NCBI GenBank assembly: GCA_964344765.1
Contig: CAYFOM010000022.1
Location: 1-64,000, forward strand
DNA: 64,000 nt
Reading direction: 5' to 3'
Source: JACNIZ01 sp964344765
GTDB taxonomy: Bacteria > Planctomycetota > UBA1135
Shown: in pieces, positions 18,146 through 25,686 of the stretch
Layout of the letters: each line of letters starts with the position of its first letter
How positions within the stretch are numbered: position 1 is the stretch's first letter
Notes under the pieces: model-generated
Databases searched by the model: none
What the model was told of the DNA's origin: nothing
What the model saw: the letters and a program-made list of their open reading frames with translations, nothing else
Program-made: the position numbers and the translations under genes

Positions 18146-18905
18146 AACGTCCCTCCACGTAATCCTTGGTGCGCTGGTCGCGCTCCTCGCTCATGAAAAT
18201 GTAATCGGTATCGCCGACTTCTACGCATTCGCCATTGAGGAAGAATGCAGTGCGATCGGCGAGGCGGCGTGCTTGCTGAACCAAGTTGGTGACCAATACG
18301 ATAGTCATTTCTTCTTTGAGTTCTTTGAGCACATCCTCAATGCGCATCGTCGTCACCGGATCGACTGCGATCGAAAATTCATCGAGCAGCAGAATCTCAG
18401 GCTCTTGCGACAATGCACGCGCAATGGTGAGTCGTTGTTGCTGGCCACCAGACAGCAAGCTGCCCAGCGAATCGAGGCGGTCTTTAACCTCGTCCCACAG
18501 CGCCGCGCGCGTCAAGCAGCGCTCGACCAACTCTTCCAACTGCGCTTTATTTTTGACGCCCTTCATGCGCGGCGCCAGCGTCACGTTTTCGCGAATGGTC
18601 ATTGGCAAGCCCACGGGAAGCGGGAAAACCACGCCAATGCGCGAGCGCAACGAGTAGACGTTTTTCCATTCGCGTACGTCGGTGCCGTCAAGCAGCACCT
18701 GACCTTCGACCTTCATGTCGTCGGTCATTTCATCCATGCGGTTGATGGCGCGCAAAAACGAAGTTTTGCCGCTATTGGCCGGACCGATGATGCCGAAAAT
18801 CTCATTCGGCAGGACCTGAAAGTTGAGGCCGGAAATGGCGTGCGTTTTACCGTAGTGAATGGCAAGGTCGCGCACTTCAAGCTTGGGTTCAACCTGAGTT
18901 ACCAT
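18138..18905 (-). CDS. pstB: Second PstB-type ATPase with degenerate Q- and H-loops
   Basis: 255 residues. Clearly related to PstB from end to end (for example 'LTRAALWDEVKDRL', final 'YVEGRFG'). Walker A GPANSGKTS (41-49) and the signature LSGGQQQR (151-158) are conserved. But the Q-loop Gln is Pro95 (VVFPLP for VVFQKP), the D-loop SALD is IAVD (179-182), Walker B continues DEFS instead of DEPC, and the H-loop His is Asn207 (VTNLV for VTHNM). These are the residues needed for hydrolysis in its own site, while its signature could serve the partner. Overlaps pstA by 7 bases. The reading frame is intact with normal codon use, so it is not a pseudogene. Confidence 0.88.
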   Translation of the reverse strand: MVTQVEPKLEVRDLAIHYGKTHAISGLNFQVLPNEIFGIIGPANSGKTSFLRAINRMDEMTDDMKVEGQVLLDGTDVREWKNVYSLRSRIGVVFPLPVGLPMTIRENVTLAPRMKGVKNKAQLEELVERCLTRAALWDEVKDRLDSLGSLLSGGQQQRLTIARALSQEPEILLLDEFSIAVDPVTTMRIEDVLKELKEEMTIVLVTNLVQQARRLADRTAFFLNGECVEVGDTDYIFMSEERDQRTKDYVEGRFG

Positions 18906-19768
18906 TTCTTCCTCCTACGCAAGCGAGTGCGGAACCAAATTGAAGCGGCGTTCAGCACCATGACAATGCCAATCAAGGTCAATGCCACTCCGTAAGGTAG
19001 CGACTCGGGTACATCGGGCACTTGAGTGGAGACCACGAACAAGTGCAGCGACATCGCCATCGTTTCTTCGAAGACGTGACGCGGCAGCATTGGCGTGAAC
19101 AGCGCCGCACCGGTGAACATAATCGGAGCGGTTTCGCCGACGGTTCGTGACACTTCGAGAATGATGCCCGTCAAAATGCCGCTACCCGAGTTGGGCAAAA
19201 CGATGTGGCGAATGGTTTGCCAGCGCGTGGCCCCCAAACTCCAGCTTGCCTCGCGGAACGATTGCGGTACCGCTTGCATGGCTTCGCGGGTAGACACAAT
19301 GACGACCGGCAAGGTCAACACCGCCAGCGTGCAACTTGCCGCCAAAATGCTGGTGCCGAACTTGAAGAACAGCACGAAGGCGCCCAAGCCGAACAGGGCG
19401 TGCACAATCGACGGCACACCTGCCAAGTTGATGATGGCTAGGTTGATCAGTCGCGTCAGTAGGTTGTCCGGCGCGTATTCGCTCAAGTAAATGGCGGCGG
19501 CGACGCCGATGGGCACCGACACAACCAAGGCAACACCGACCAACCACAGCGTACCGATCAGGGCCGGGAAAATGCCGCCGGTCATGTCGTGACCGGGGCC
19601 GGTGCTGAAAAATTCCCACGACAATGCCGGTGCACCGTTCTTGATCAACGTGCCGACCACGATCAGCACCGGAATGATCAAAATCGCTGCCATCAGCATG
19701 AACAAGATGCGGAACAACTTCTCGATGCGCTTGTTGCGCTGATCCAATGAGGTTTGTTCAAACATCAT
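18899..19768 (-). CDS. pstA: Phosphate ABC transporter permease PstA
   Basis: 289 residues with six predicted transmembrane segments, the first at about residues 20-43 (LFRILFMLMAAILIIPVLIVVGTLI). The cytoplasmic coupling region 'REAMQAVPQSFREASWSLGATRWQTIRHIVLPNSGSGILTG' is the EAA loop typical of PstA. It forms the membrane channel with PstC. The start overlaps the pstC stop (ATGA). Confidence 0.93.
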   Translation of the reverse strand: MMFEQTSLDQRNKRIEKLFRILFMLMAAILIIPVLIVVGTLIKNGAPALSWEFFSTGPGHDMTGGIFPALIGTLWLVGVALVVSVPIGVAAAIYLSEYAPDNLLTRLINLAIINLAGVPSIVHALFGLGAFVLFFKFGTSILAASCTLAVLTLPVVIVSTREAMQAVPQSFREASWSLGATRWQTIRHIVLPNSGSGILTGIILEVSRTVGETAPIMFTGAALFTPMLPRHVFEETMAMSLHLFVVSTQVPDVPESLPYGVALTLIGIVMVLNAASIWFRTRLRRRKKW

Positions 19769-20718
19769 GATTTCTTCCTCCGAATGCCACCACGAATGAT
19801 GAGGTCAGCCAAGAAGTTGATGGTGAAGGTGATCAGCAGCAAGAAGATGCCGATGGTGAACAACGCTTGGTAGTGGTCGGAGCCACGCGCCGTTTCGCCC
19901 AGTTCGGCTGCAATGGTTGCGGTCAACGCGCGCACCGAATCAAACGGTGACGTCGGCAGGTGGATCGAGTGGCCGGAGGCCATCAGCACCGCCATGGTTT
20001 CGCCGAATCCGCGGCCTACGCCGAGCAGAACTGCAGCGCCCAATCCATTGCGCGCCGACGGCAGCACCACGCGCCAAATCACTTGCCAGCGCGTTGCACC
20101 CATTGCTTCGGCTGCCTCGCGATAACTGTCAGGCACCGCCTTCAGCGCGTCTTCGGCAATGGTGGTCATAATCGGCGCCGCCATCAAACCGAGAATGATG
20201 CCGGCATTCAGCACGTTGAGGCCGATCGGCACATCAAAGGTTTTGATGATCAGCGGGTTCATGATGACCAAGCCGATAAAACCCCACACCACCGACGGAA
20301 TCGCCGCCAGCATTTCGATCAACACCTTCAGCCATTCTTTGGTGCGGCCGCTGGCGAATTCACTGATGTAAATCGCCGCGCCGATCGAAAACGGCACGGA
20401 TACCAACATCGCAAGTCCGGTTACCGAGGCGGTACCAGCGATCAAAGCCAGAATGCCGTAGGTCGGATTGTGATCCGACGTCGGTCGCCAAATCTCGGAG
20501 CCAAAGAATTCACCTGCATCGAACGCACCTGTCATGAAGCCCGCGCCTTGGGCAAAAATGAAGATGAAGATCGAGATGATGAAGACGATGGCCGAGATGC
20601 CGCCGCAGAAGATCAAGCCGCGCGCAACCCGGTCAATCCACCATGCGGAGTTGACTTGGTCGGCGACGTTGACTTCGGGTAGGGCGGCAGCCGGATCAGT
20701 CGTCTGCTTCTTCGCCAC
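19765..20718 (-). CDS. pstC: Phosphate ABC transporter permease PstC
   Basis: 317 residues, six predicted transmembrane segments. PstC features: the first helix at about residues 32-58 (GLIFCGGISAIVFIISIFIFIF), 'PFSIGAAIYISEFA', 'AAIPSVVWGFIGLV' and the EAA loop 'DALKAVPDSYREAAEAMGATRWQVIWRVVLP'. It partners PstA. The N-terminus overlaps the end of the phoU-like gene by 23 bases, so translation is probably coupled; a shorter start is not obvious. Confidence 0.93.
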   Translation of the reverse strand: MAKKQTTDPAAALPEVNVADQVNSAWWIDRVARGLIFCGGISAIVFIISIFIFIFAQGAGFMTGAFDAGEFFGSEIWRPTSDHNPTYGILALIAGTASVTGLAMLVSVPFSIGAAIYISEFASGRTKEWLKVLIEMLAAIPSVVWGFIGLVIMNPLIIKTFDVPIGLNVLNAGIILGLMAAPIMTTIAEDALKAVPDSYREAAEAMGATRWQVIWRVVLPSARNGLGAAVLLGVGRGFGETMAVLMASGHSIHLPTSPFDSVRALTATIAAELGETARGSDHYQALFTIGIFLLLITFTINFLADLIIRGGIRRKKS

Positions 20719-21760
20719 GGAGAGTCTCCATTAGTTCGCCCAGGTGGCTGACCAAATCCTGGTACAGGCTTTCCATTCCTCCGGAGCGATCCAAGTTCCA
20801 AACCAACAGCGTGGTGTGGAACGGAATCTTGCGGATGTTGTCCCGCGCCTCGCCGGTCAGGTCGATGACGATTTCGAAGTCCGACAAGCGCCGGCGGACG
20901 TCGTCAAAGGAGCAGGGCTCGGCATCGCGCAGGTCCAAACCGTGAGAATCGGCAAATTCGAGCACCTTGTCGGAGATTGCTTCCGCCGCTTCCCAGCCCA
21001 CACTGGTGAAGGTGCCTGCTTCTGGGTAAGCGCGCTTGCAATAAAACTCTGCCATCACGCTGGCGAAGTCATTGTTCAAGCCGAGGAACAGAATGTCGAA
21101 AGTCTTCTCTTCCTTCTGCTGACCCGTTACCGCAAAGATGGTTTGCTCGGCGATGTTCTTCGACTGGTGAATGATGCGCTCCAAGCGGTTGCACACCGTC
21201 AACATGCCGAACAACTCGACCACCGAAACATCGTCGTCTTTGCCGGTCCGCTTCAGGTGCTTGAACACACGGTCGAAAGTCGAACCGTACTGACTAGCCG
21301 CCATTTTGGTCGAGCGAGCCAAGTCCAAGTCTTCCTGCAGGAACGACCCCAGCGAATTTTCCAGCACGCGGCGAGCTTGATCGGCCAGCACGGTGATGTC
21401 CTCGGCGATGACGTCCGGCAACGGCACCGAAAACTGGTGCACCTCGCGCGACATCGTTGCTGCATAGTCGCCGATGCGTTCCAGCGTTTTGCTCAGCCGC
21501 ATCACCGAAGTGGTGTAACGCAAGTGGCCGGCGCTGGGCAAGTGGCGGGCGACGAACAGGTGGCACAAATGATCCAGTTCGCGCGCGCGCCGGTTAATGG
21601 GCAAATCGCCAAGCACGGTTTCGCTGGCGAGGTCAGGGTTCCGGTTCAAAATGGATTGAACCGCGTCGTCTACTGCAGAGCAAACGGCGCGGCTCATCCG
21701 CTTGAGCCGGTGGCGGATCCGAGAAAGATCCGCCTCCAGGCGTTCTTCGTAACGTGACAT
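20696..21760 (-). CDS. phoU: PhoU domain fused to an inactive LMW-phosphatase-like domain
   Basis: 354 residues. The first 215 are two PhoU three-helix bundles: the first carries the motif LERIGDYA (94-101), the second 'NRLERIIHQSKNIAE' where the usual metal-binding Asp is replaced. PhoU represses phosphate uptake through Pst and the sensor kinase. Residues about 219-354 are an extra domain starting 'FDILFLGLNNDFASVMAEF', which aligns with the phosphate loop of low-molecular-weight protein tyrosine phosphatases/arsenate reductases (usual V-C-x5-R-S-x-M-A-E). The catalytic Cys is Gly227 and the Arg is Ala233, so it should be inactive. Start overlaps the pstS stop (TGATG). Confidence 0.82.
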   Translation of the reverse strand: MSRYEERLEADLSRIRHRLKRMSRAVCSAVDDAVQSILNRNPDLASETVLGDLPINRRARELDHLCHLFVARHLPSAGHLRYTTSVMRLSKTLERIGDYAATMSREVHQFSVPLPDVIAEDITVLADQARRVLENSLGSFLQEDLDLARSTKMAASQYGSTFDRVFKHLKRTGKDDDVSVVELFGMLTVCNRLERIIHQSKNIAEQTIFAVTGQQKEEKTFDILFLGLNNDFASVMAEFYCKRAYPEAGTFTSVGWEAAEAISDKVLEFADSHGLDLRDAEPCSFDDVRRRLSDFEIVIDLTGEARDNIRKIPFHTTLLVWNLDRSGGMESLYQDLVSHLGELMETLRGEEADD

Positions 21761-22632
21761 CAGTTCACAGGGGCGTAGCCTTTGTCAGCGATGATTTTTT
21801 GGCCTTCGGCGCTAAGAATCCAGTCCAAGTATTCCTTTACTACACCTTCCGGCTGACCGGCGGTGTACATCAACAATGGACGGGCGATGGGGTAAGAACC
21901 GTCGACAGCGGAGGCGACGGATGGGGTTACGGCGGTGCCGTCGGCGTTGACAACCGGGACGACTTTGACGTGGTCATTGGCGTAGGCCAAGCCGGAGTAG
22001 CCAATCGCACCCGGTGTGTTCATGACCAGCTCAACCACATCTTTGGAGCCGTGCAAGTCGCGCGAGCCCAACTTGTATTCGCCGGTTTTGCCGAGCACGG
22101 TCTTCTTGAAGTAAGCGTAGGTGCCGGAGTTGTTCTGGCGGCTGACCCGAATGATCTCGTTGTTCTTGCCTTCCATCTGAACGCCGATGTCGCTCCAGTT
22201 GATGACGTCGCCGCCTTCACCGTAGATGCGCTTCAGCTGATCAAGAGTCAGCGACTCAACCGGGTTGCTGGTGTGCACATACACTGCAAGAGCGTCGAAG
22301 CCGACGATGTGCTCGATGGGATCAATGCCGTTCTTCTTTGCCGCTTGGATCTCTTTTTCCTTCATCGCGCGGCTGGCGTTGGCAATGTCGACGGTGCCGT
22401 TGATCATCGCCGAGATTCCGGTGCCGGAGCCACCACCGGACACCGAGATCACCACCGACGGGTTCTTTTCGTTGTAAATCGATGCCCAAGCTTGGGCGAC
22501 GTTCACCAGGGTGTCGGAACCCTTGTTTTGAATCATGGAGTGCTCGGCGCCATCGGCCGGGCCGCCACAAGAAGCCAGCCCGATCAGTAGCAGCGATGCG
22601 GCGGGCAGGAGGAATTTAGGGAGAGGTGCCAT
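21760..22632 (-). CDS. pstS: Phosphate-binding lipoprotein PstS
   Basis: 290 residues from ATG 22632, chosen because a lipoprotein signal peptide starts there (MAPLPKFLL..., lipobox LASC, Cys22); the frame is open upstream to 22785. Phosphate-binding protein motifs: 'NKGSDT', 'GGGSGTGISAMINGTVDIANASR', 'SRQNNSGTYAYF' and 'GAIGYSGLAY'. It binds phosphate outside the inner membrane and hands it to PstCA. First gene of the operon, preceded by a PHO-box-like repeat. Confidence 0.93.
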   Translation of the reverse strand: MAPLPKFLLPAASLLLIGLASCGGPADGAEHSMIQNKGSDTLVNVAQAWASIYNEKNPSVVISVSGGGSGTGISAMINGTVDIANASRAMKEKEIQAAKKNGIDPIEHIVGFDALAVYVHTSNPVESLTLDQLKRIYGEGGDVINWSDIGVQMEGKNNEIIRVSRQNNSGTYAYFKKTVLGKTGEYKLGSRDLHGSKDVVELVMNTPGAIGYSGLAYANDHVKVVPVVNADGTAVTPSVASAVDGSYPIARPLLMYTAGQPEGVVKEYLDWILSAEGQKIIADKGYAPVN

Positions 22633-22683
22633 GGGTCTTAGTGAGGACTTCGTGGGGCTTGAGTTAAGCCTCTGGGGTGAGAT

Positions 22684-22714
22684 TGTGAACCCTTTGCGTG
22701 AAGCCAATGTGAAG
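22684..22714 (-). promoter_or_regulatory. PHO-box-like direct repeats upstream of pstS
   Basis: Reading the minus strand, CTTCACA, four bases, CTTCACG gives two heptamers with an exact 11-base period (22708-22714 and 22697-22703). A third TTCACA follows at 22684-22689, two bases out of phase. The 7+4 architecture is that of response-regulator PHO boxes, and the TTCAC core resembles the GTTCACC repeat used by PhoP in streptomycetes. It ends 51 bases upstream of the pstS start, so phosphate-starvation control is inferred. Confidence 0.6.
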
Positions 22715-22766
22715 ATTGCCTGAAACTCAGACACAAGCCATTTGGCAAAAACCCCGTTCGCCCCGG

Positions 22767-24464
22767 TTATCCGTCGAATTTCCAAGTCACCGGGAAGTCG
22801 CGGCTCAGCGGCTGCTCGGTGAGGGCGGCGCGCAAGTATTCAATTGGGATGGAGTTTTGCTGAAGAATGGCGTCGTGGAAGGCTTTTTCTTCCCAGTCAC
22901 CTTCGCTGACCAATTCGCGGTGCAAAGCGCGCAGTTGAATGCCGCCGAGCATATAAGCAGCTTGGTAAAGCGGCCCGTATCCGCCCTGAATCGAGCGGCG
23001 AACCTCGGCTTGGGCGTTGCGCGGTTCGTGGCCGACCTGATCCAGCAAGAAGTCGACGCACTCCTGCGGTGACCAATCGCCGAGGTGGAAGCGCAGTGAA
23101 AAGATGATGCGGGCGCAGCGGTGCGAGCGCCAGAACAGCATGCCGAGTTCGTCCTTGGCGTCGTGGGCGAAGCCCAGATCCCACAAGCGCAACTCCCAAT
23201 AAAGCGCCCAGCCTTCAATCAGAAACGGCGTCGAAAAAGCGCGACGGTGGGGGTTCCAGCGCTGTGCCATGTAACCCTGCAAATGGTGGCCGGGAATCAG
23301 CTCATGATGCACGGTGGCACGCGAGTAATGCAGGTTGTTGCCGCGCATCGTCATCAGCTTGTCCTCGTGCTCCATGCCATCGGTGGGGTAGGAGATGCTG
23401 ATCACCTCTCCGCCGGTGAAGTACGGCGTGTATTTTTGTCGCGCCGGCGACATCATGTCCATGCGCCAGCATTCTTTGGCCAACTCCGGAATGGTCAGCA
23501 GGTCGCGTTTCTCCAAAAACTGCACGGCTTCGTCGGCGAGCATGCGAATCATTTCCGGTTGGCCGCCGGGCTCCTCGTGACCCTTTTTTACCTCCAACTG
23601 AGCCGCCTTCCAATCCTGACCAAAGCCAAGCTCCTTGGCCGCGGCCACGCGCTTTTCATTGCACCAAGCCAACTCGCGTTCGGCGATGGCAATCAACTCC
23701 TCCGGTGTATACGGAATGCGTTCGTATTCCAATTCGGCCAGCAACGCATCGCGGCCGATCGGATCACCAATCAGCTGATAGGGATCGTTTTCATCCAAAC
23801 CGCCAACCTGCTTTTTCAAGAAAGATTCATACCCGCGCAATTCCTTTTCCAGTCTCTCCCACGGCGACCGATTCCACCACGAAAACAGCGGATCGTAGCC
23901 ATCCGAATAGCGCATCCAGCTGCTCAACTCCGCACGTAGCCGCCCAACCTGCCTAGCCGCTCGATTGGCCAACGCCGGCGTGACCTGAGGTTTGTGCTGA
24001 CGGAACTGCTCCCGAGTTTTGCCAATAGCTTCCACCGCCGCGTGCAAAATTTCCGCCGACTCTTTCGCCTGCACCGGTTGACGGCGCGCGTGGCGCTCCA
24101 ACAATCCAACCAGCGGCTCGGCGAAGGGAGCAAGTTGCTGGTTCTCGCCGGTCAACCCGCGCGCCTGCATTGAAGTTCGCAAGTTGTGGTTGATTTCATT
24201 TCGCAGCATCAGCCAGTCGATTTGCGATCGACGCGGCAAGCTTTCGAAATCCACTTGCTCAATCTGCTCCAGCCAGTCTGCATGTAGCGCCGCCATTCGC
24301 GAGTGCCCCGCCTGAGAAAACGGGAAAGACCAGACGCGACGCAAGGTGCCCTGATCGGCCTGATATTGGGCGATCAACTCCGGCAGTGTTGCGTCGGCAA
24401 CTTGCGCGGCGGGGGAGGGTGCGGCAAGGAGGGCGGGTGCTAGGAGGCTGAGGGCACGAAACAT
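22767..24464 (-). CDS. Secreted DUF885 protein (probable metallopeptidase)
   Basis: 565 residues from ATG 24464. A signal peptide (residues 1-20, cleavage near AAQ) is followed by the DUF885 domain. The zinc-peptidase-like motif is 'HHELIPGHHLQ' (HExxH variant HELIPGHH), with 'LIEGWALYWE' supplying the second-helix glutamate. Members of this family are mostly uncharacterised exported hydrolases, probably peptidases. A TAGGCT hexamer lies exactly 6 bases before the ATG, suggesting a leaderless mRNA; this also supports 24464 over the TTG at 24470. Confidence 0.82.
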   Translation of the reverse strand: MFRALSLLAPALLAAPSPAAQVADATLPELIAQYQADQGTLRRVWSFPFSQAGHSRMAALHADWLEQIEQVDFESLPRRSQIDWLMLRNEINHNLRTSMQARGLTGENQQLAPFAEPLVGLLERHARRQPVQAKESAEILHAAVEAIGKTREQFRQHKPQVTPALANRAARQVGRLRAELSSWMRYSDGYDPLFSWWNRSPWERLEKELRGYESFLKKQVGGLDENDPYQLIGDPIGRDALLAELEYERIPYTPEELIAIAERELAWCNEKRVAAAKELGFGQDWKAAQLEVKKGHEEPGGQPEMIRMLADEAVQFLEKRDLLTIPELAKECWRMDMMSPARQKYTPYFTGGEVISISYPTDGMEHEDKLMTMRGNNLHYSRATVHHELIPGHHLQGYMAQRWNPHRRAFSTPFLIEGWALYWELRLWDLGFAHDAKDELGMLFWRSHRCARIIFSLRFHLGDWSPQECVDFLLDQVGHEPRNAQAEVRRSIQGGYGPLYQAAYMLGGIQLRALHRELVSEGDWEEKAFHDAILQQNSIPIEYLRAALTEQPLSRDFPVTWKFDG

Positions 24465-24470
24465 GCCCAA

Positions 24471-24476
24471 AGCCTA
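24471..24476 (-). promoter_or_regulatory. -10-like TAGGCT, 6 bases before the DUF885 start
   Basis: On the minus strand TGC-TAGGCT (extended -10 form) sits 6 bases before the ATG at 24464. See the leaderless-promoter finding. Confidence 0.45.
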
Positions 24477-24520
24477 GCAAGACGGGCATTGCGCAGACCC
24501 CTGTCACCACAGATGTGGAT

Positions 24521-25663
24521 TTATCCGTGGTAAGCACTAAGAATCGCTTTTTCTCGCTCCGCTTTCATGCCGTAAGTTCCCCACTGGTAGGAATCATCGC
24601 GCACCTCGCGATGCCACTTCACCGCTTCGAGGATGGATTCGCCGATGGGGCGGAACTTCATACCGGCATCAATCCCGAGTTGGTTGTCGAACACCATTTG
24701 GTAGTCGGCCGGAAGCCAGAACGGTAATTCGACAAAGGGGCGAACCTTTTTCTCGAGCAAAAACTCGTCGGGAATCCAGGTGAAGCTAGTTTTTGCGCCA
24801 AGCACGATTTTGCATCCATGCAACCATTCCTGCATCGTGACCTGGCCGTCAAAGCCTTGCGCGTTAAACACGCCGGATGTGCCCGCCGCTCCGAATTCCA
24901 GCGCGAATTTTGCGATGTCGCGTACGTCGGTAAATTGGACTGGGGCATCTGGATTGCCGGGAGCCAATACCTCGCCGCCTTGAGCAACGCGAATGCACCA
25001 GTAGAGGAACCGGTCGGTGGGGTCGTCGCGACCCACAATGACGCCGGGGCGTAGGGTGGTGACGCGTCCGGGCATGGCTTTTTCCGCCGCTTGTTCACAC
25101 AAAGCCTTCAGCGGTCCATATGCGCGCATGTCCTGGAAGACTTGCTTAATGGTTTGGATTTTGGCGACTCGCTCATCTTCGATTGCCAGCACCGGGCTAT
25201 TTTCCGTCACTCGTTGGCCGAAGGCTTGCTGATAAACCGAAAGGGTGGAAATGAACACGTATTGGCCGATCGACGGGGCCAACAATTCGGTGCTTTGCTT
25301 GACTTGAGCCGGCACATACCCGGATGTATCGATAACCAAATCCCACTTGCGACCCTCCAGCGCTTTCAAATCGCCGCTATCGCGATCGCCACGCAAGAAT
25401 TCGACCTCGTCTTGGAAAAGCTCGGGATTCGATTTACCGCGATTAAAAAGCGTGATTTCATAGCCGAGCTGTTGAGCAATGCGGACCGCAGCAGGTCCCA
25501 AAAAGCGCGTGCCGCCCAAAATCAGCAACTTCTGACCGTTGCTCTTGCCGCGGGGAGCGGGTTGGGGGCGCTCGGCGGCGGAAAGAGGTTGGTGTAGGCC
25601 GCCGGCGGCCAGAGACAAACCTAGGCCGTGGCGAAGAAAGTTACGTCGGTTGAGTGAGGTCAT
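24521..25663 (-). CDS. Exported NAD-dependent epimerase/dehydratase
   Basis: 380 residues. The N-terminus NRRNFLRHGLGLSLAAGG looks like a twin-arginine signal (RRNFLR plus hydrophobic stretch), so it may be exported folded with its cofactor. The SDR Rossmann motif is LILGGTRFLGP (GGxxFxG type of the extended/atypical SDRs), followed by 'LFNRGKSNPELF' and 'DLVIDTSGY'. The catalytic region has 'FISTLSVYQQ', and the pattern resembles the isoflavone-reductase/mRNA-binding CsrA-like atypical SDRs and planctomycete 'NAD-dependent epimerase' paralogues. Substrate unknown. Lies 23 bases downstream of the DUF1080 gene. Confidence 0.8.
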   Translation of the reverse strand: MTSLNRRNFLRHGLGLSLAAGGLHQPLSAAERPQPAPRGKSNGQKLLILGGTRFLGPAAVRIAQQLGYEITLFNRGKSNPELFQDEVEFLRGDRDSGDLKALEGRKWDLVIDTSGYVPAQVKQSTELLAPSIGQYVFISTLSVYQQAFGQRVTENSPVLAIEDERVAKIQTIKQVFQDMRAYGPLKALCEQAAEKAMPGRVTTLRPGVIVGRDDPTDRFLYWCIRVAQGGEVLAPGNPDAPVQFTDVRDIAKFALEFGAAGTSGVFNAQGFDGQVTMQEWLHGCKIVLGAKTSFTWIPDEFLLEKKVRPFVELPFWLPADYQMVFDNQLGIDAGMKFRPIGESILEAVKWHREVRDDSYQWGTYGMKAEREKAILSAYHG

Positions 25664-25686
25664 CGAAACAGCTGGCTAGGGCCGAC

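Noticed and set aside
18138..18905. pstB2 as a decaying pseudogene
   Set aside because: It keeps an intact frame, Walker A, catalytic Glu and a perfect LSGGQQQR, overlaps its neighbours like the rest of the operon, and its changes are complementary to those in pstB1.
20744..21757. 337-codon open frame antisense to the phoU-like gene
   Set aside because: Overlaps a gene with clear PhoU motifs; its translation (many His, Val, Gln, Arg without domains) is the usual artefact of GC-rich third positions. The same applies to long antisense frames at 21754-22590, 43102-44187, 55304-56359, 59362-60225 and 60972-61991.
22632..22785. Longer PstS start at 22785
   Set aside because: It would run through the PHO-box and add 51 residues ahead of a complete lipoprotein signal peptide.
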